From: Actinomadura sp. DC4
GTDB taxonomy: Bacteria > Actinomycetota > Actinomycetes > Streptosporangiales > Streptosporangiaceae
Assembly: GCF_030406325.1 (NCBI RefSeq)
Contig: NZ_JAUEQY010000008.1
Coordinates: 186,001-250,000, forward strand
Length of the DNA: 64,000 bases
Direction of reading: 5' to 3'
Shown: positions 1 through 8,445 of the stretch, piece by piece
Layout: each line of letters opens with the position of its first letter
Numbering within the stretch: the first letter of the stretch is position 1
Made by a program: the position numbers and the translations under genes
Notes under the pieces: generated by a model
Told to the model about the DNA's origin: nothing
The model's database searches: none
What the model saw: only the letters and a program-made list of their open reading frames with translations

Positions 1-714
1 GGCGTGCCCGCCGTACGTGGCGCGCAACCGGCCCGGCGTGAGCGTGGTCCCGGTGGGACCGAAGCCGTACTGACGGCGGTTGAGCAGGCACACCTCCTCA
101 CACGCCAGGTGGGCCAGGGCGAGGTCGTGCGTGGCGATCACGACCGCCGCGCCACGCTGCTTCAGGGCGGCGATCGCGTCCAGCAGGGCCTGCTCGCTGA
201 CCGCGTCGACGCCGTTGAACGGCTCGTCCAGCAGCAGGAGGCGCGGCTCGGCGGCGATGGCGCGGGCCAGCAGCACCCGCTGCCTCTGCCCGCCGGACAG
301 CGTGCCGAACCGGTCGCGTGCGCGGCCGGCCAGCCCGACCTGGTCGAGCGCCCGCGCCGCCGCCGCGTGGTCGGCGGGCCGGGGCCGCCGCAGCCGCCCG
401 ATCCGCCGGTACCGGCCCATCAGCACGACCTGGCCGACCGAGATCGGGAACTCCGGGTCGAGCGTGTCGGCCTGCGGGACGTACGCGACCTCGCGCCGGG
501 CGGCCGCCGGGGCGTGGCCGAGCACGGTGATCCGGCCCGAGCGGAGCGGCACGAGGCCGAGGATCGCCCTGATGAGCGTGGACTTCCCGGCGCCGTTGGG
601 CCCGATGAGGGCGACGGACTCGCCGGGGGCGACCATGCCGTCGATGTTCTCCAGGGCGGTCGCGGCGCCGTACGCGACGCCGACCTCGTCCAGGTCCAGT
701 GCGGGGGTGTCCAC
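1..714 (-). CDS. Zinc/manganese ABC transporter ATP-binding protein (partial at window edge)
   Basis: ATPase that would energise import of a divalent metal through a membrane permease; it belongs with the binding protein two bases upstream. Read on the minus strand from GTG at 714, the product has a Walker A GPNGAGKST near residue 40, a Q-loop in YVPQADTLD, the ABC signature LSGGQRQR, Walker B LLLLDEPF and the switch histidine in ATHD. The PQxDxLDxxFPISV stretch is typical of the ZnuC/MntB/TroB metal class. The frame is still open at base 1, so the C-terminus and the expected permease gene lie outside the window. Exact metal is not determinable from the ATPase; the Zur-like dyad upstream favours zinc. 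Confidence 0.93.
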   Translation of the reverse strand, partial: MDTPALDLDEVGVAYGAATALENIDGMVAPGESVALIGPNGAGKSTLIRAILGLVPLRSGRITVLGHAPAAARREVAYVPQADTLDPEFPISVGQVVLMGRYRRIGRLRRPRPADHAAAARALDQVGLAGRARDRFGTLSGGQRQRVLLARAIAAEPRLLLLDEPFNGVDAVSEQALLDAIAALKQRGAAVVIATHDLALAHLACEEVCLLNRRQYGFGPTGTTLTPGRLRATYGGHA

Positions 715-716
715 GG

Positions 717-1661
717 TCAGCCCTCCAGTGCGTCGACGATGGTGGTCGTGTTGTGGCGCTCCATGCCGAGGTAGGTCGCGCCGGCCGAGCCCGCCGGGCC
801 GAGCGTGTCGCCGTACAGGGAGTCATCGCCGGCCTCGACCGCGACGCCGGCCTCCCGGCCGATGGCCTCGGCGGTCTTGGGCGGCAGTGAGGATTCGGAG
901 AAGATCGCCTTCACCCCGGTCGCCTTGATCTTGGCGACGAGGGTGGTGAGCCGCTTGCCGGACAGCTCGGCGGACGTGTCGAAGCTCGGGATGATCGAGC
1001 CGACGAACGTCAGGTGATAGCGGTCGACGTAGTAGCCGAACGCGTCGTGGTTGGTGACGAGCTTGCGCCGGTCGGCGGGGATCGTGTCGATCTGCCGGGC
1101 GATCCAGGCGTCGAGCCGCTGCAGCCGGCCGGTGTAGGCGGTCAGGTTCGCCCCGAAGGCGGCCTTGTCCCCGGCGTCCTTGGCGGAGAAGGCCGCGGCG
1201 ATGTTGCGGTTCATGATCTCGGCGTTCTCCGGGTCGTGCCAGATGTGCGGGTCGCCCGCGGCCTCCTCGTCGGTGCCGTTGCCCCGGCGTACGGCCACGC
1301 CCTTGCTGGAGTCGACGAGGGTGCCGTGGAAACCGGCCGACGCGATCGTCTGGTCCAGCCACTTCTCCAGGTGGACGCCGCTCTCGACCACGACGTCGGC
1401 CTCGGCGATGGCCTGGACGTCGGCGGGGGAGGGCTCGTAGTCGTGCGGGTCGACATTGGGCTTCAGGATCTGGGTGACCGTGACGTGGTCGCCTCCGACG
1501 TTGCGGGCGAAGTCGGCGACCTGCGTGGTGGTCGCGACCACCTTCAGCCGCGCGCCGCTCGTGGCGCCGGCGTCGCTCGCGTGGCTTGAGCCGCAGGCGG
1601 AGGTGGCGGCCAGCAGGCCCGCGAGCGCGGGGGCGGCCGGCCGTACGGATCGGATGCGCAA
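717..1661 (-). CDS. Metal ABC transporter substrate-binding lipoprotein (ZnuA/TroA family)
   Basis: Cluster A-1 extracellular metal-binding protein feeding the adjacent ABC ATPase. The 314-residue product has a signal sequence with a plausible lipobox ending in SACG (Cys near residue 23). Metal-ligand motifs are recognisable: HDYEPSPADV (first His), the pair in DPHIWHDP, and the late SESSLPP and DSLYGD stretches that carry the acidic ligand. There is no long His-rich loop, as is common in actinobacterial members. Start is TTG at 1661, chosen because GAGGAG lies 5 bases upstream. Only 2 bases separate it from the ATPase gene, so the two are one operon. Zinc is inferred from the upstream dyad; manganese is possible. 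Confidence 0.93.
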   Translation of the reverse strand: MRIRSVRPAAPALAGLLAATSACGSSHASDAGATSGARLKVVATTTQVADFARNVGGDHVTVTQILKPNVDPHDYEPSPADVQAIAEADVVVESGVHLEKWLDQTIASAGFHGTLVDSSKGVAVRRGNGTDEEAAGDPHIWHDPENAEIMNRNIAAAFSAKDAGDKAAFGANLTAYTGRLQRLDAWIARQIDTIPADRRKLVTNHDAFGYYVDRYHLTFVGSIIPSFDTSAELSGKRLTTLVAKIKATGVKAIFSESSLPPKTAEAIGREAGVAVEAGDDSLYGDTLGPAGSAGATYLGMERHNTTTIVDALEG

Positions 1662-1676
1662 TGTGTCTCCTCGATC

Positions 1677-1730
1677 TAACGATAATGAAAACCATGTTCG
1701 CGATGACGGTAATGGTTGTCAATATCGTTA
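1677..1730 (-). promoter_or_regulatory. Zur-like large inverted repeat upstream of metal importer
   Basis: Two 19-base arms, 1677-1695 and 1712-1730, are inverted copies matching at 17 of 19 positions (TAACGATAATGAAAACCAT against TAACGATATTGACAACCAT). The arms contain TGAAAAC and TGACAAC cores like those in actinobacterial Zur operators. The dyad lies 16 to 69 bases before the binding-protein start, in an unusually AT-rich patch. That a Zur or MntR repressor binds here is inferred. Confidence 0.65.
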
Positions 1731-1933
1731 AGGTGTCGGCTACGTCGCCGGGGAAGGCCCCTCCGGGGTGGCCGTCCGTACCCGCGGACGGCACGTACGA
1801 GGGATCGCCGGACGTGCTCGCGGAACCGGTCGCGGAGCACCTTGCCGTGCGCCAGGCCGCAGTGGCTGGAGCGCAGGCGCCGGGCGGCGGTCAGCGTGGC
1901 CGGCGCGGACGCCGGCCGCGGAAAGTCGGCAGG

Positions 1934-2974
1934 TCAGGCGGTGGCGGCCGCGTGGCAGGCGCCTCGGGTGTCGGCGCGAGCGACGAGGCGGCCCGCGCGG
2001 ACGCGGACGGCGGTCTCGGTCAGGTCGCCGACGGCGGGCAGGCCGGCCGCCGTGGCGATCGAACCCGCCGGGTCGTGGATCACCTGCAGTCGTGGCCACG
2101 CCTCCGGCGGGAACGCCTGGCGCAGGCAGCCGCAGAGCTCGGCGACGGCCAGCCGGGCGAGTGGCGCCAGCTCGTCCGGGTCGCCGCTGACCAGCGCGAG
2201 GGCGACGGTCTCGCCGGGCGGCACGGCACGTACGGCCTCCTCGACGGCCTCGATCCGGTGCAGTCCGAGCACGGCCACCACGCCGTCACGGTCGAGGCGC
2301 GCCGCCTCCCCGGTGACCGCGTCGACGGCGGGCGGCGGAGACCACGGCGCGTCGACCGCGTGCGCCGGAGGGACGTACGGCAGGTGCGGCGGCGACCACG
2401 CGTCGTCCAGGTCGAGACCGGCCATGCGCTCGCAGGCGCCGGCGATCGTGAACGGCTCCACGAAACCGGGCGCGGCGGCGGCGAGGCGGCTCGCGCCCTG
2501 CAGCGTGGTGAGCGCGGTCTCCGCGACGCGCACCATCCGCCCGGCGCCGGTCAGCCGTTCGAGGGCGAGGCCGAGCAGGAGCGCGTCGAGCCGCATGAGC
2601 TGCGCGAACGCCTGGCGGGCCGGCTCGTCGGTGAGGATCTCGGGCAGGAGCTCCGCGCCGGGGCCGCGCTCGTCGGCGGAGAGCGGGAGCCGGGCCAGCC
2701 AGGCGCGGGCGAACGCGCCCAGCGCCTTGTCGGCCGTACGGCCCGCCGCGACCGGCTCGGGGGCGCGCTCGGCGTCCTCGGCCAGGACGGCGAAGTAGAG
2801 GGCGCGCTTGCCGGGGAAGTTGGAGTAGACCGCGCCGCGGGTGAGCTCGGCGCGGTCGGCGATGCTGTCGATCTTGGCGTCGCGGAAGCCGCGCTCGGTG
2901 AACTCCTCGCGGGCGGCGGCCAGCACCTTGGCGCGGTTGCGCTCCTGCGTCTCCGCTCTCGTGAGTCGCGCCAT
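1934..2974 (-). CDS. TetR/AcrR family transcriptional regulator
   Basis: DNA-binding repressor. Residues 1-60 hold a classic TetR helix-turn-helix (EEFTERGFRDAKIDSIADRA, then LTRGAVYSNFPGKRAL). The rest is a helical ligand domain followed by an extended region; about 346 residues is much longer than the usual 190-220. The C-terminal half reads like a second alpha/beta domain of unknown type (VVAVLGLHRIEAV through LVARADTRG). ATG at 2974 is chosen over an in-frame upstream codon at 3010 because AGGGGG lies 8 bases ahead. The gene diverges from the P450 at 3066, whose expression it may control. Between them lie two TGTGATCA sequences (2996-3003 and 3033-3040), possible operators. Confidence 0.85.
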   Translation of the reverse strand: MARLTRAETQERNRAKVLAAAREEFTERGFRDAKIDSIADRAELTRGAVYSNFPGKRALYFAVLAEDAERAPEPVAAGRTADKALGAFARAWLARLPLSADERGPGAELLPEILTDEPARQAFAQLMRLDALLLGLALERLTGAGRMVRVAETALTTLQGASRLAAAAPGFVEPFTIAGACERMAGLDLDDAWSPPHLPYVPPAHAVDAPWSPPPAVDAVTGEAARLDRDGVVAVLGLHRIEAVEEAVRAVPPGETVALALVSGDPDELAPLARLAVAELCGCLRQAFPPEAWPRLQVIHDPAGSIATAAGLPAVGDLTETAVRVRAGRLVARADTRGACHAAATA

Positions 2975-3065
2975 CGCCGTGCCCCCTGGTTGCCGTGTGA
3001 TCACGCCCAAGATACCGTCGGCATTCAGATGATGTGATCATGTGACGTTAACATCTGGAGTGGCC

Positions 3066-4211
3066 GTGATTCCTGAGATCGACCTGTCGGACCTGGACGT
3101 CGTACGGGACCCCTTCACCGCGTACGGGGAGGCGAGGGAGCGCGCGCCGCTGGCCCGGATCCGCACGCCCGGCCTCGGCTCGATGTGGGTCCTCACCCGG
3201 CACGAGGGCGCGCGGGCGATGCTGTCCGACCCGCGGTTCTCGCTCGGCGCCGCGAGCTACCTGCGGCCGGAGGTACCCGAGGACTGCCTGCCGTACATGC
3301 GGACCATGCAGGAGATGGACGGGCCCGAGCACGCGCGGCTGCGGCGGGCGGTCGCGCCGGCGTTCACCGCGCGCCGGGCCGAGGAGTTCCGGCCGCGGAT
3401 CGAGGCGGTCGTCGAGACGCTGCTCGGCGGCCTGCCCGGCGGCACGGTCGACCTCGTGCCCTCGTTCGCGCGCCCGCTGCCGATCGAGGTGATCTGCGAG
3501 CTGATCGGCGTCCCCGCCCTCGGCCGCCCGCGCTGGCGGGAGTACGGCGCGATCGTCGCGGCGGGCGCGGGCGGGGAGTTCGCCGCGGCCATCCCGCAGA
3601 TCATGGCGGGCGCCAAGGCGGCGGTCGCGCACCGCCGGGCCGAGCCGGGCGACGACCTGCTCACCGACCTCATCGCGGGCGGCGCCCTGGACGAGACCGA
3701 GCTGGTCACGCTGGTCTGGCATCTCGTCTTGGCGGGCCAGACCCCGGCGAGCCTCATCGCCAACGCCGTCGACACGCTGCTCGCCCACCCGGACCAGCTC
3801 GCCGCCCTGCGCGCGGACCCGGCGCTGATGCCGGGCGCGGTCGAGGAGCTCGCGCGCTGGTGCGGCCCGCAGCTGCTGTCGATCCCGCGGTACACACGGG
3901 AGGAGGTCGAGCTGTACGGCACGACGATCCGTCCGGGTGAGCCGGTCACCGCCGCCCTGGCCACCGCCAACCGCGACCCGCGCGTGTTCGCCGATCCGGA
4001 GCGCTTCGACGTGCGGCGAGCGCCGGGGGGCCAGCTCGGCTTCGCCCACGGCCCGCACTTCTGCCTCGGCGCCGCACCGGCGCGCGTACAGACCGAGATC
4101 GCGCTGACCGCGCTGCTGCGCCGGTCTCCGGACCTGGCGCCGGCCGGACCGGCGAGACGCGCGCTCGATCCCGGCACCTGGCGCCTGGAGTCACTTCCGG
4201 TGGAGCTTTAG
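3066..4211 (+). CDS. Cytochrome P450
   Basis: Soluble bacterial class I heme monooxygenase of about 381 residues, needing external ferredoxin and reductase (none is encoded nearby). The heme loop FAHGPHFCLG contains the axial Cys (residue 333). The K-helix ExxR is present in EELARW. The I-helix motif is AGQTP, where most P450s have AGxxT, so the oxygen-activating acid/alcohol pair is altered. GTG at 3066 is preferred because GGAG lies 5 bases upstream; GTG codons at 3042 and 3060 are alternatives. It ends with a 4-base overlap against the convergent LysR gene. Substrate is unknown; the family (CYP107/105-like by general look) is only a guess. Confidence 0.92.
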   Translation: MIPEIDLSDLDVVRDPFTAYGEARERAPLARIRTPGLGSMWVLTRHEGARAMLSDPRFSLGAASYLRPEVPEDCLPYMRTMQEMDGPEHARLRRAVAPAFTARRAEEFRPRIEAVVETLLGGLPGGTVDLVPSFARPLPIEVICELIGVPALGRPRWREYGAIVAAGAGGEFAAAIPQIMAGAKAAVAHRRAEPGDDLLTDLIAGGALDETELVTLVWHLVLAGQTPASLIANAVDTLLAHPDQLAALRADPALMPGAVEELARWCGPQLLSIPRYTREEVELYGTTIRPGEPVTAALATANRDPRVFADPERFDVRRAPGGQLGFAHGPHFCLGAAPARVQTEIALTALLRRSPDLAPAGPARRALDPGTWRLESLPVEL

Positions 4212-5107
4212 GCGACCGCGTGTTCCAGGTCGTCGCGCAGCACGGTCAGCATCCCCTCGGCGGCCTGGGGGCGGTCCGCGCCGGGTGCGCGGAGAACGGC
4301 GATGCGGCGGCACCGCGCCGGGCCGGCCATCGGCACCGCGACCACGTCCGGGCGGCGCGAGGCCAGGGACATGCGGGGTACGGCGCTGATGCCGATTCCG
4401 GCCGCGACCATGCCCTGCGCCGCCTGGTAGTCCTCGGTGACGAAGCCGACGTCGGGCTTGAACCCCGACAGCCGGCACATCTCGGCGAACGCCTCGTCGT
4501 ACGGCGGCCGGTGTCCGCGGACGACCCAGCGCTCCCCGGCCAGGTCGGCGAGCCGTACGCGGCGCTCGGCGGCCAGCGGGTGGTCGGCGGGGAACAGCAC
4601 GTACAGCGGGTCGTCGCCGAGAGGGATCCGCTCCAGGTCGGCGGCGAACGTACGCGGGGCGAAGTCGTAGTCCCACACGAGGCCGAGGTGGACCGACCCG
4701 TCGCGCAGGCGGCTCGCCATGTCGGCGGCGGGCACCGAGCGCAGCTCGACCCGTACGTCGGGGAACCGCCGGCGGCAGGCGCGGACCACACGGGGGACCA
4801 GGTCGGCGCCCGCGGCCGGGAAGACGGCCAGTCGGACGCGCGCGGCGCCCAGGTCGCGCATCTCGTGTTCGAGGCGCGCGACGCCGGCGAGGAGAGTGAC
4901 GCTGCGCTCGGCCAGGAGCCGTCCCGCGCCGGTCGGTTCGACCCCGCGCGGTCCGCGGGTCACCAGGGCCAGGCCGAGCTGCCGTTCGAGCAGGGCGAGC
5001 TGCTGGGAGACCGCCGACGGTGTCATGAACAACGCCTTCGCCGCGGCGGTGACCGACCCGTGCTCGACGACGGTCGAGAAGATCCGCAGGCGCCGTACGT
5101 CCAACAA
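4208..5107 (-). CDS. LysR family transcriptional regulator
   Basis: LysR-type regulator of 299 residues, the normal length. N-terminal winged HTH (LRIFSTVVEHGSVTAAAKAL, then TPSAVSQQLALLERQLG) and a periplasmic-binding-protein-like effector domain from about residue 90 (RLAVFPAAGADLVPRVV). Start is one of two adjacent TTG codons (5107 or 5104) behind GGAGG. Fourteen bases upstream is a 15-base element that recurs upstream of the aldehyde dehydrogenase gene at 7269, suggesting autoregulation plus control of that gene. The nearby PadR gene is divergent and could share the control region. Confidence 0.92.
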   Translation of the reverse strand: MLDVRRLRIFSTVVEHGSVTAAAKALFMTPSAVSQQLALLERQLGLALVTRGPRGVEPTGAGRLLAERSVTLLAGVARLEHEMRDLGAARVRLAVFPAAGADLVPRVVRACRRRFPDVRVELRSVPAADMASRLRDGSVHLGLVWDYDFAPRTFAADLERIPLGDDPLYVLFPADHPLAAERRVRLADLAGERWVVRGHRPPYDEAFAEMCRLSGFKPDVGFVTEDYQAAQGMVAAGIGISAVPRMSLASRRPDVVAVPMAGPARCRRIAVLRAPGADRPQAAEGMLTVLRDDLEHAVA

Positions 5108-5120
5108 CCGGGACCTCCAC

Positions 5121-5135
5121 TAGTCACACTGAGAC
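5121..5135 (-). promoter_or_regulatory. Shared 15-base element, copy 1 (upstream of lysR)
   Basis: TAGTCACACTGAGAC sits 14 bases upstream of the LysR start and between the divergent LysR and PadR genes. It matches TAGTCACAATGAGAC at 7322-7336 in 14 of 15 positions. The element is a loose dyad (AGTC...GACT). Being a LysR binding site is inferred from the repeat and the position only. Confidence 0.45.
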
Positions 5136-5191
5136 TACGTGTCCTGAGCTTACTGTGAAGCGTCCTGTCACCTGCCGAGAGGTCCCCTAAG

Positions 5192-5737
5192 GTGGGCGCC
5201 GTGGGCAGATCGGGTGTTCCGGCGCTGTCGCTGGCCGAGTGGCTGGTGCTGTGCCTGGTCGACGAGGAGCCGACGCATGGGTTCGCGATCGCGTCGGCGA
5301 CCGGCCCCGAGGGCGAGCTCGGGCGCGTGTGGTCGCTGCGCCGGGCCGTCGTCTACCGCGGGTTGCGGCGGCTGCTGGAGCTGGGCCTGGTGGCCGAGGC
5401 CGGGGTCGAGTCCACGCCGCACGGCCCGGCGCGTACGGTGATGCGCGCGACCCCCGAGGGCAACGCCGCCGTACGGCGGTGGCTCACCCTGCCGGTCGCC
5501 CACGTACGCGACGTGCGCTCGGAGCTCATGGTCAAGCTGGCCCTACTCGACCGGGCCGGCGCGGACCCCACGGACCTGCTGACCGCCCAGCGCCGGGCGA
5601 TCGAGCCGATCGCCGGGGCGCTGCGCGCCGACCGCGACCGCGCCCAGGGCTTCGACCGTACGCTCGCCGGATGGCGCTACGAGACCACGGTCGCGACCCT
5701 GGCCTTCCTGGACGAGGTCCTGGCCGTCGCGCGCTGA
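5192..5737 (+). CDS. PadR family transcriptional regulator
   Basis: Winged-helix regulator of 181 residues. The PadR pattern is clear: LSLAEWLVLCLVDEEPTHGF at the N-terminus, WSLRRAVVYRGLRRLLELGL as the recognition helix region, and TPEGNAAVRRWL in the wing. It continues into the usual C-terminal dimerisation helices (MVKLALLDRAGADPTDLL). GTG at 5192 follows GAGAGG at 9 bases; GTG at 5201 is an alternative. Its target is unknown; the neighbouring aldehyde dehydrogenase is convergent. Confidence 0.88.
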   Translation: MGAVGRSGVPALSLAEWLVLCLVDEEPTHGFAIASATGPEGELGRVWSLRRAVVYRGLRRLLELGLVAEAGVESTPHGPARTVMRATPEGNAAVRRWLTLPVAHVRDVRSELMVKLALLDRAGADPTDLLTAQRRAIEPIAGALRADRDRAQGFDRTLAGWRYETTVATLAFLDEVLAVAR

Positions 5738-5778
5738 CCCCGGGACCGGCGGTGCGGCCCCGGGATCGGAGGCGCGCA

Positions 5779-7269
5779 TCAGAGCTGCGCCGTCACCGCC
5801 TTGACCTCGGTGTAGTTGTTGAGCACCTCGTGGCCCATCTCCCGGCCCCAGCCGGACTGCTTGTAGCCGCCGAACGGCAGCGCCGCGTCGAAGACGTTGT
5901 AGCAGTTGATCCAGACCGTGCCCGCCCGGATCTTCTTGGCCAGCGCGTGGGCCTTGGAGATGTCCTTGGTCCAGATGCCGGCGCCCAGGCCGTACTCAGT
6001 GTCGTTGGCCTGCGCGGCGATCTCGTCCAGGTCGCTGAACGGCGCGGCGACGACGACCGGCCCGAAGATCTCCTCGCGGACGACCTTCATGTCGTTCCGG
6101 GTGTCGGTGAGCACGGTCGGCTCGACGAAGTAGCCCCGGTCGCCGTACCGTCCGCCGCCGACCACGGTCGTCGCGCCCTCCGCGCGCCCGGAGTCGAGGT
6201 AGCCGGTGACACGGGTCAGCTGCTCCTCCGACACCAGCGGGCCCATCTGGGTCTCCGAATCCATGCCGGGGCCGAGCCGGATGGACTTGGCGATGTCGGA
6301 GACACCCTCGATGACCTCGTCGAACCGGCTCTGGTGGACGAAGAGCCGCGAGCCCGCGACGCAGCACTGCCCGTGGTTGAAGAAGATGGCGTTGGCCGCG
6401 CCGGCCACGGCGGAGGGGTCGGCGTCGTCGAAGACGATGTTGGGGCTCTTGCCGCCGAGCTCCAGGGACACCTTCTTCAGGTTGCCGGCGGCGGCCTGCA
6501 CGATCAGGCGGCCGACCTCGGTGGAGCCGGTGAAGGCGACCTTGTCGACGCCCGGGTGGGCGGCGAGCCGCGCGCCGGCCGTCTCGCCGTACCCGGGCAC
6601 GACGTTGACCACGCCTTCCGGGAAGCCGGCCTCGGCGATCAGCTCCGCGAGCCGCAGCGCGCTCAGCGGCGTCTGCTCGGCCGGCTTGAGGATCACGCAG
6701 TTGCCGGTTGCGAGGGCGGGGCCGAGTTTCCAGGCCGCCATCAGCAGCGGGAAGTTCCACGGGATGATCTGCCCGACGACACCGACGGGCTCGCGCAGCG
6801 TGTACGAGTGGAAGTTCGCGCCCGGGGCCGTGGGCACGGAGATGTTGATCGTGTTGCCTTCGATCTTCGTCGCCCAGCCGGCCATGTAGTGGAACAGGTC
6901 GGCGGCCAGCGGCACGTCGGCCGCCCGCGCGATCGTGTACGGCTTGCCGTTGTCCATCGACTCCAGCTGGGCCAGCTCGTCGGCGTGTTCCAGGATCAGG
7001 TCGCCGACCTTCCAGATCAGCCGGCCGCGCTCCGAGGCCGTCATCCGTGACCAGGGTCCGTCGTCGAACGCCGCGCGCGCCGCCCGTACCGCCCGGTCGA
7101 TGTCCTCCGCGTCGCCCTCCGCGACGTGCGCGAGGGTCTCGCCGGTGGCCGGGTCCGGCGTCGCGAACGTCTTGCCCGACGCCGCGTCCGACCACTGCCC
7201 GCCGACGAACATCCGGCGGGGGCTCCCGACGAAGTCGCTGACCCTCTCGTGCGCCGTTGTGATCGACAT
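5779..7269 (-). CDS. NAD(P)-dependent aldehyde dehydrogenase
   Basis: Cytosolic ALDH superfamily enzyme of 496 residues that oxidises an aldehyde to its acid. It has PWNFP and KPAEQTPLSAL for cofactor binding, the catalytic Glu motif LELGGKSP and the nucleophile loop GQCCVAGS (Cys 303). The C-terminal FGGYKQSGWGREMG stretch is typical of the betaine-aldehyde/phenylacetaldehyde ALDH branch. ATG at 7269 gives the normal family length and follows GGGAGA; the frame stays open far upstream but that part has no ALDH character. A 15-base element shared with the LysR promoter lies 53 bases upstream. The natural substrate is not deducible. Confidence 0.95.
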   Translation of the reverse strand: MSITTAHERVSDFVGSPRRMFVGGQWSDAASGKTFATPDPATGETLAHVAEGDAEDIDRAVRAARAAFDDGPWSRMTASERGRLIWKVGDLILEHADELAQLESMDNGKPYTIARAADVPLAADLFHYMAGWATKIEGNTINISVPTAPGANFHSYTLREPVGVVGQIIPWNFPLLMAAWKLGPALATGNCVILKPAEQTPLSALRLAELIAEAGFPEGVVNVVPGYGETAGARLAAHPGVDKVAFTGSTEVGRLIVQAAAGNLKKVSLELGGKSPNIVFDDADPSAVAGAANAIFFNHGQCCVAGSRLFVHQSRFDEVIEGVSDIAKSIRLGPGMDSETQMGPLVSEEQLTRVTGYLDSGRAEGATTVVGGGRYGDRGYFVEPTVLTDTRNDMKVVREEIFGPVVVAAPFSDLDEIAAQANDTEYGLGAGIWTKDISKAHALAKKIRAGTVWINCYNVFDAALPFGGYKQSGWGREMGHEVLNNYTEVKAVTAQL

Positions 7270-7321
7270 CTGTGCCCATCTCCCATGCGTCCGCCCGGCG
7301 TCTAACCGGGCGTGGTCGAGG

Positions 7322-7336
7322 TAGTCACAATGAGAC
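7322..7336 (-). promoter_or_regulatory. Shared 15-base element, copy 2 (upstream of aldehyde dehydrogenase)
   Basis: TAGTCACAATGAGAC lies 53 bases upstream of the aldehyde dehydrogenase ATG and differs by one base from 5121-5135 upstream of lysR. The repeat in two separate promoter regions on the same strand suggests a common regulator. Confidence 0.45.
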
Positions 7337-7450
7337 GTCCGTGACGGCCCCGGCGCAAGGCTTGGCGAGAAAGTCTCCGCAGCGGCGATCCGCCGGTTCG
7401 CCGGCCCACGGGCGGTACGCCCGGGGCGTCGGCGCTCATAGAGTGCTCGC

Positions 7451-8314
7451 ATGGGCATGGTGAACACCGTCGGGCTGGTCCTGCACCCGAGGCGTGACTC
7501 GAAAATCGCGATCGAGGCGATCCTCAAGTGGGCCGCGGGCCGGGACGGCACGGTGCTCGGCCTGCCCGAGGAGATCGGCCGGATCGACTGCAGCGCGGTG
7601 GCGGTCCCGCCCGAGGAGATGATCGAGCGAGCCGACCTGCTCGTGAGCCTGGGCGGTGACGGCACGATGTTGCGCACGATGCGCCTGGCCGCGGGTCCCT
7701 CCACGCCCGTGCTGGGCGTCAACCTCGGCCGGCTGGGGTTCCTCGCCGAGATCGACGTCGACGAGCTCGCCGACGCGCTGACCTCGATCGACGGGCACCG
7801 CTACGACGTGGAGCCGCGCATGGCGGTCTGCGCCGAACTCCCCGACGGGAGGGTCGTGACGGCCTTCAACGACATCGCACTGGTGCGGATCCCGGGCGAC
7901 GGCATGGCCGCGCTGGCCGTCTCGGTGGAGGGCCACCCGTTCGTCCGTTACTCGGCGGACGCGGTCATCGTGGCCACCTCCACCGGCTCGACCGCCTACA
8001 GCTTCTCCGCCGGCGGGCCGATCGTCTCCCCGACGGTCGAGGGATTCCTGGTCATCCCGGCGGCGGCGCACTCGGCGTTCAACCGGGCGATCATGCTGTC
8101 CGCCGACGAGGCGGTCGCCCTGGACCTGCTGCCGGTCTCCGGCGAGCTCGCCGTGGAGGTGGACGGGGGAGTCGTCACCCACCTGGCCCCCGGCGACCGG
8201 CTGGCGGTGACCGCCCTGCCGGCCGCCGCCCAGGTCGTACGCCTCGGCGGCACGACGTTCTACGAACGCGCCCGCCGCAAGCTCCGCGTCAGCGGCAGCG
8301 CCGAGGTCGACTGA
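7451..8314 (+). CDS. nadK: NAD kinase
   Basis: Phosphorylates NAD to NADP. The 287-residue product carries the diagnostic GGDGT motif (residues 68-72, LVSLGGDGTMLRT), the second conserved block GVNLGRLGFLAEID, the FNDIAL stretch and the glycine-rich TSTGSTAYSFSAGGPIVSP. Length and order match bacterial ppnK products. ATG at 7451 fits the family N-terminus. In many actinobacteria nadK sits beside recN and tlyA; here it stands alone next to a sigma factor, so it may be a second copy. That is an inference from context. Confidence 0.95.
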   Translation: MGMVNTVGLVLHPRRDSKIAIEAILKWAAGRDGTVLGLPEEIGRIDCSAVAVPPEEMIERADLLVSLGGDGTMLRTMRLAAGPSTPVLGVNLGRLGFLAEIDVDELADALTSIDGHRYDVEPRMAVCAELPDGRVVTAFNDIALVRIPGDGMAALAVSVEGHPFVRYSADAVIVATSTGSTAYSFSAGGPIVSPTVEGFLVIPAAAHSAFNRAIMLSADEAVALDLLPVSGELAVEVDGGVVTHLAPGDRLAVTALPAAAQVVRLGGTTFYERARRKLRVSGSAEVD

Positions 8315-8445
8315 GGCCCGCAGCGGCTTGACATCCGGAGGCGGCGGGGAAAGTCTGAGGGGAGTTCCGCCCCGGCCGTCTCGCCGGGCGGGCCGGGGTC
8401 CAACAGCGCGGCCCTCACGATCGACCGACGTGAGGACGGCTGCCC

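Noticed and set aside
1740-1933. Small ribosomal-protein paralogue near the Zur-like dyad
   Set aside because: Zur often controls L28, L33, S14 or S18 copies, so I looked; the basic minus-strand frame here shows no motif of those proteins.
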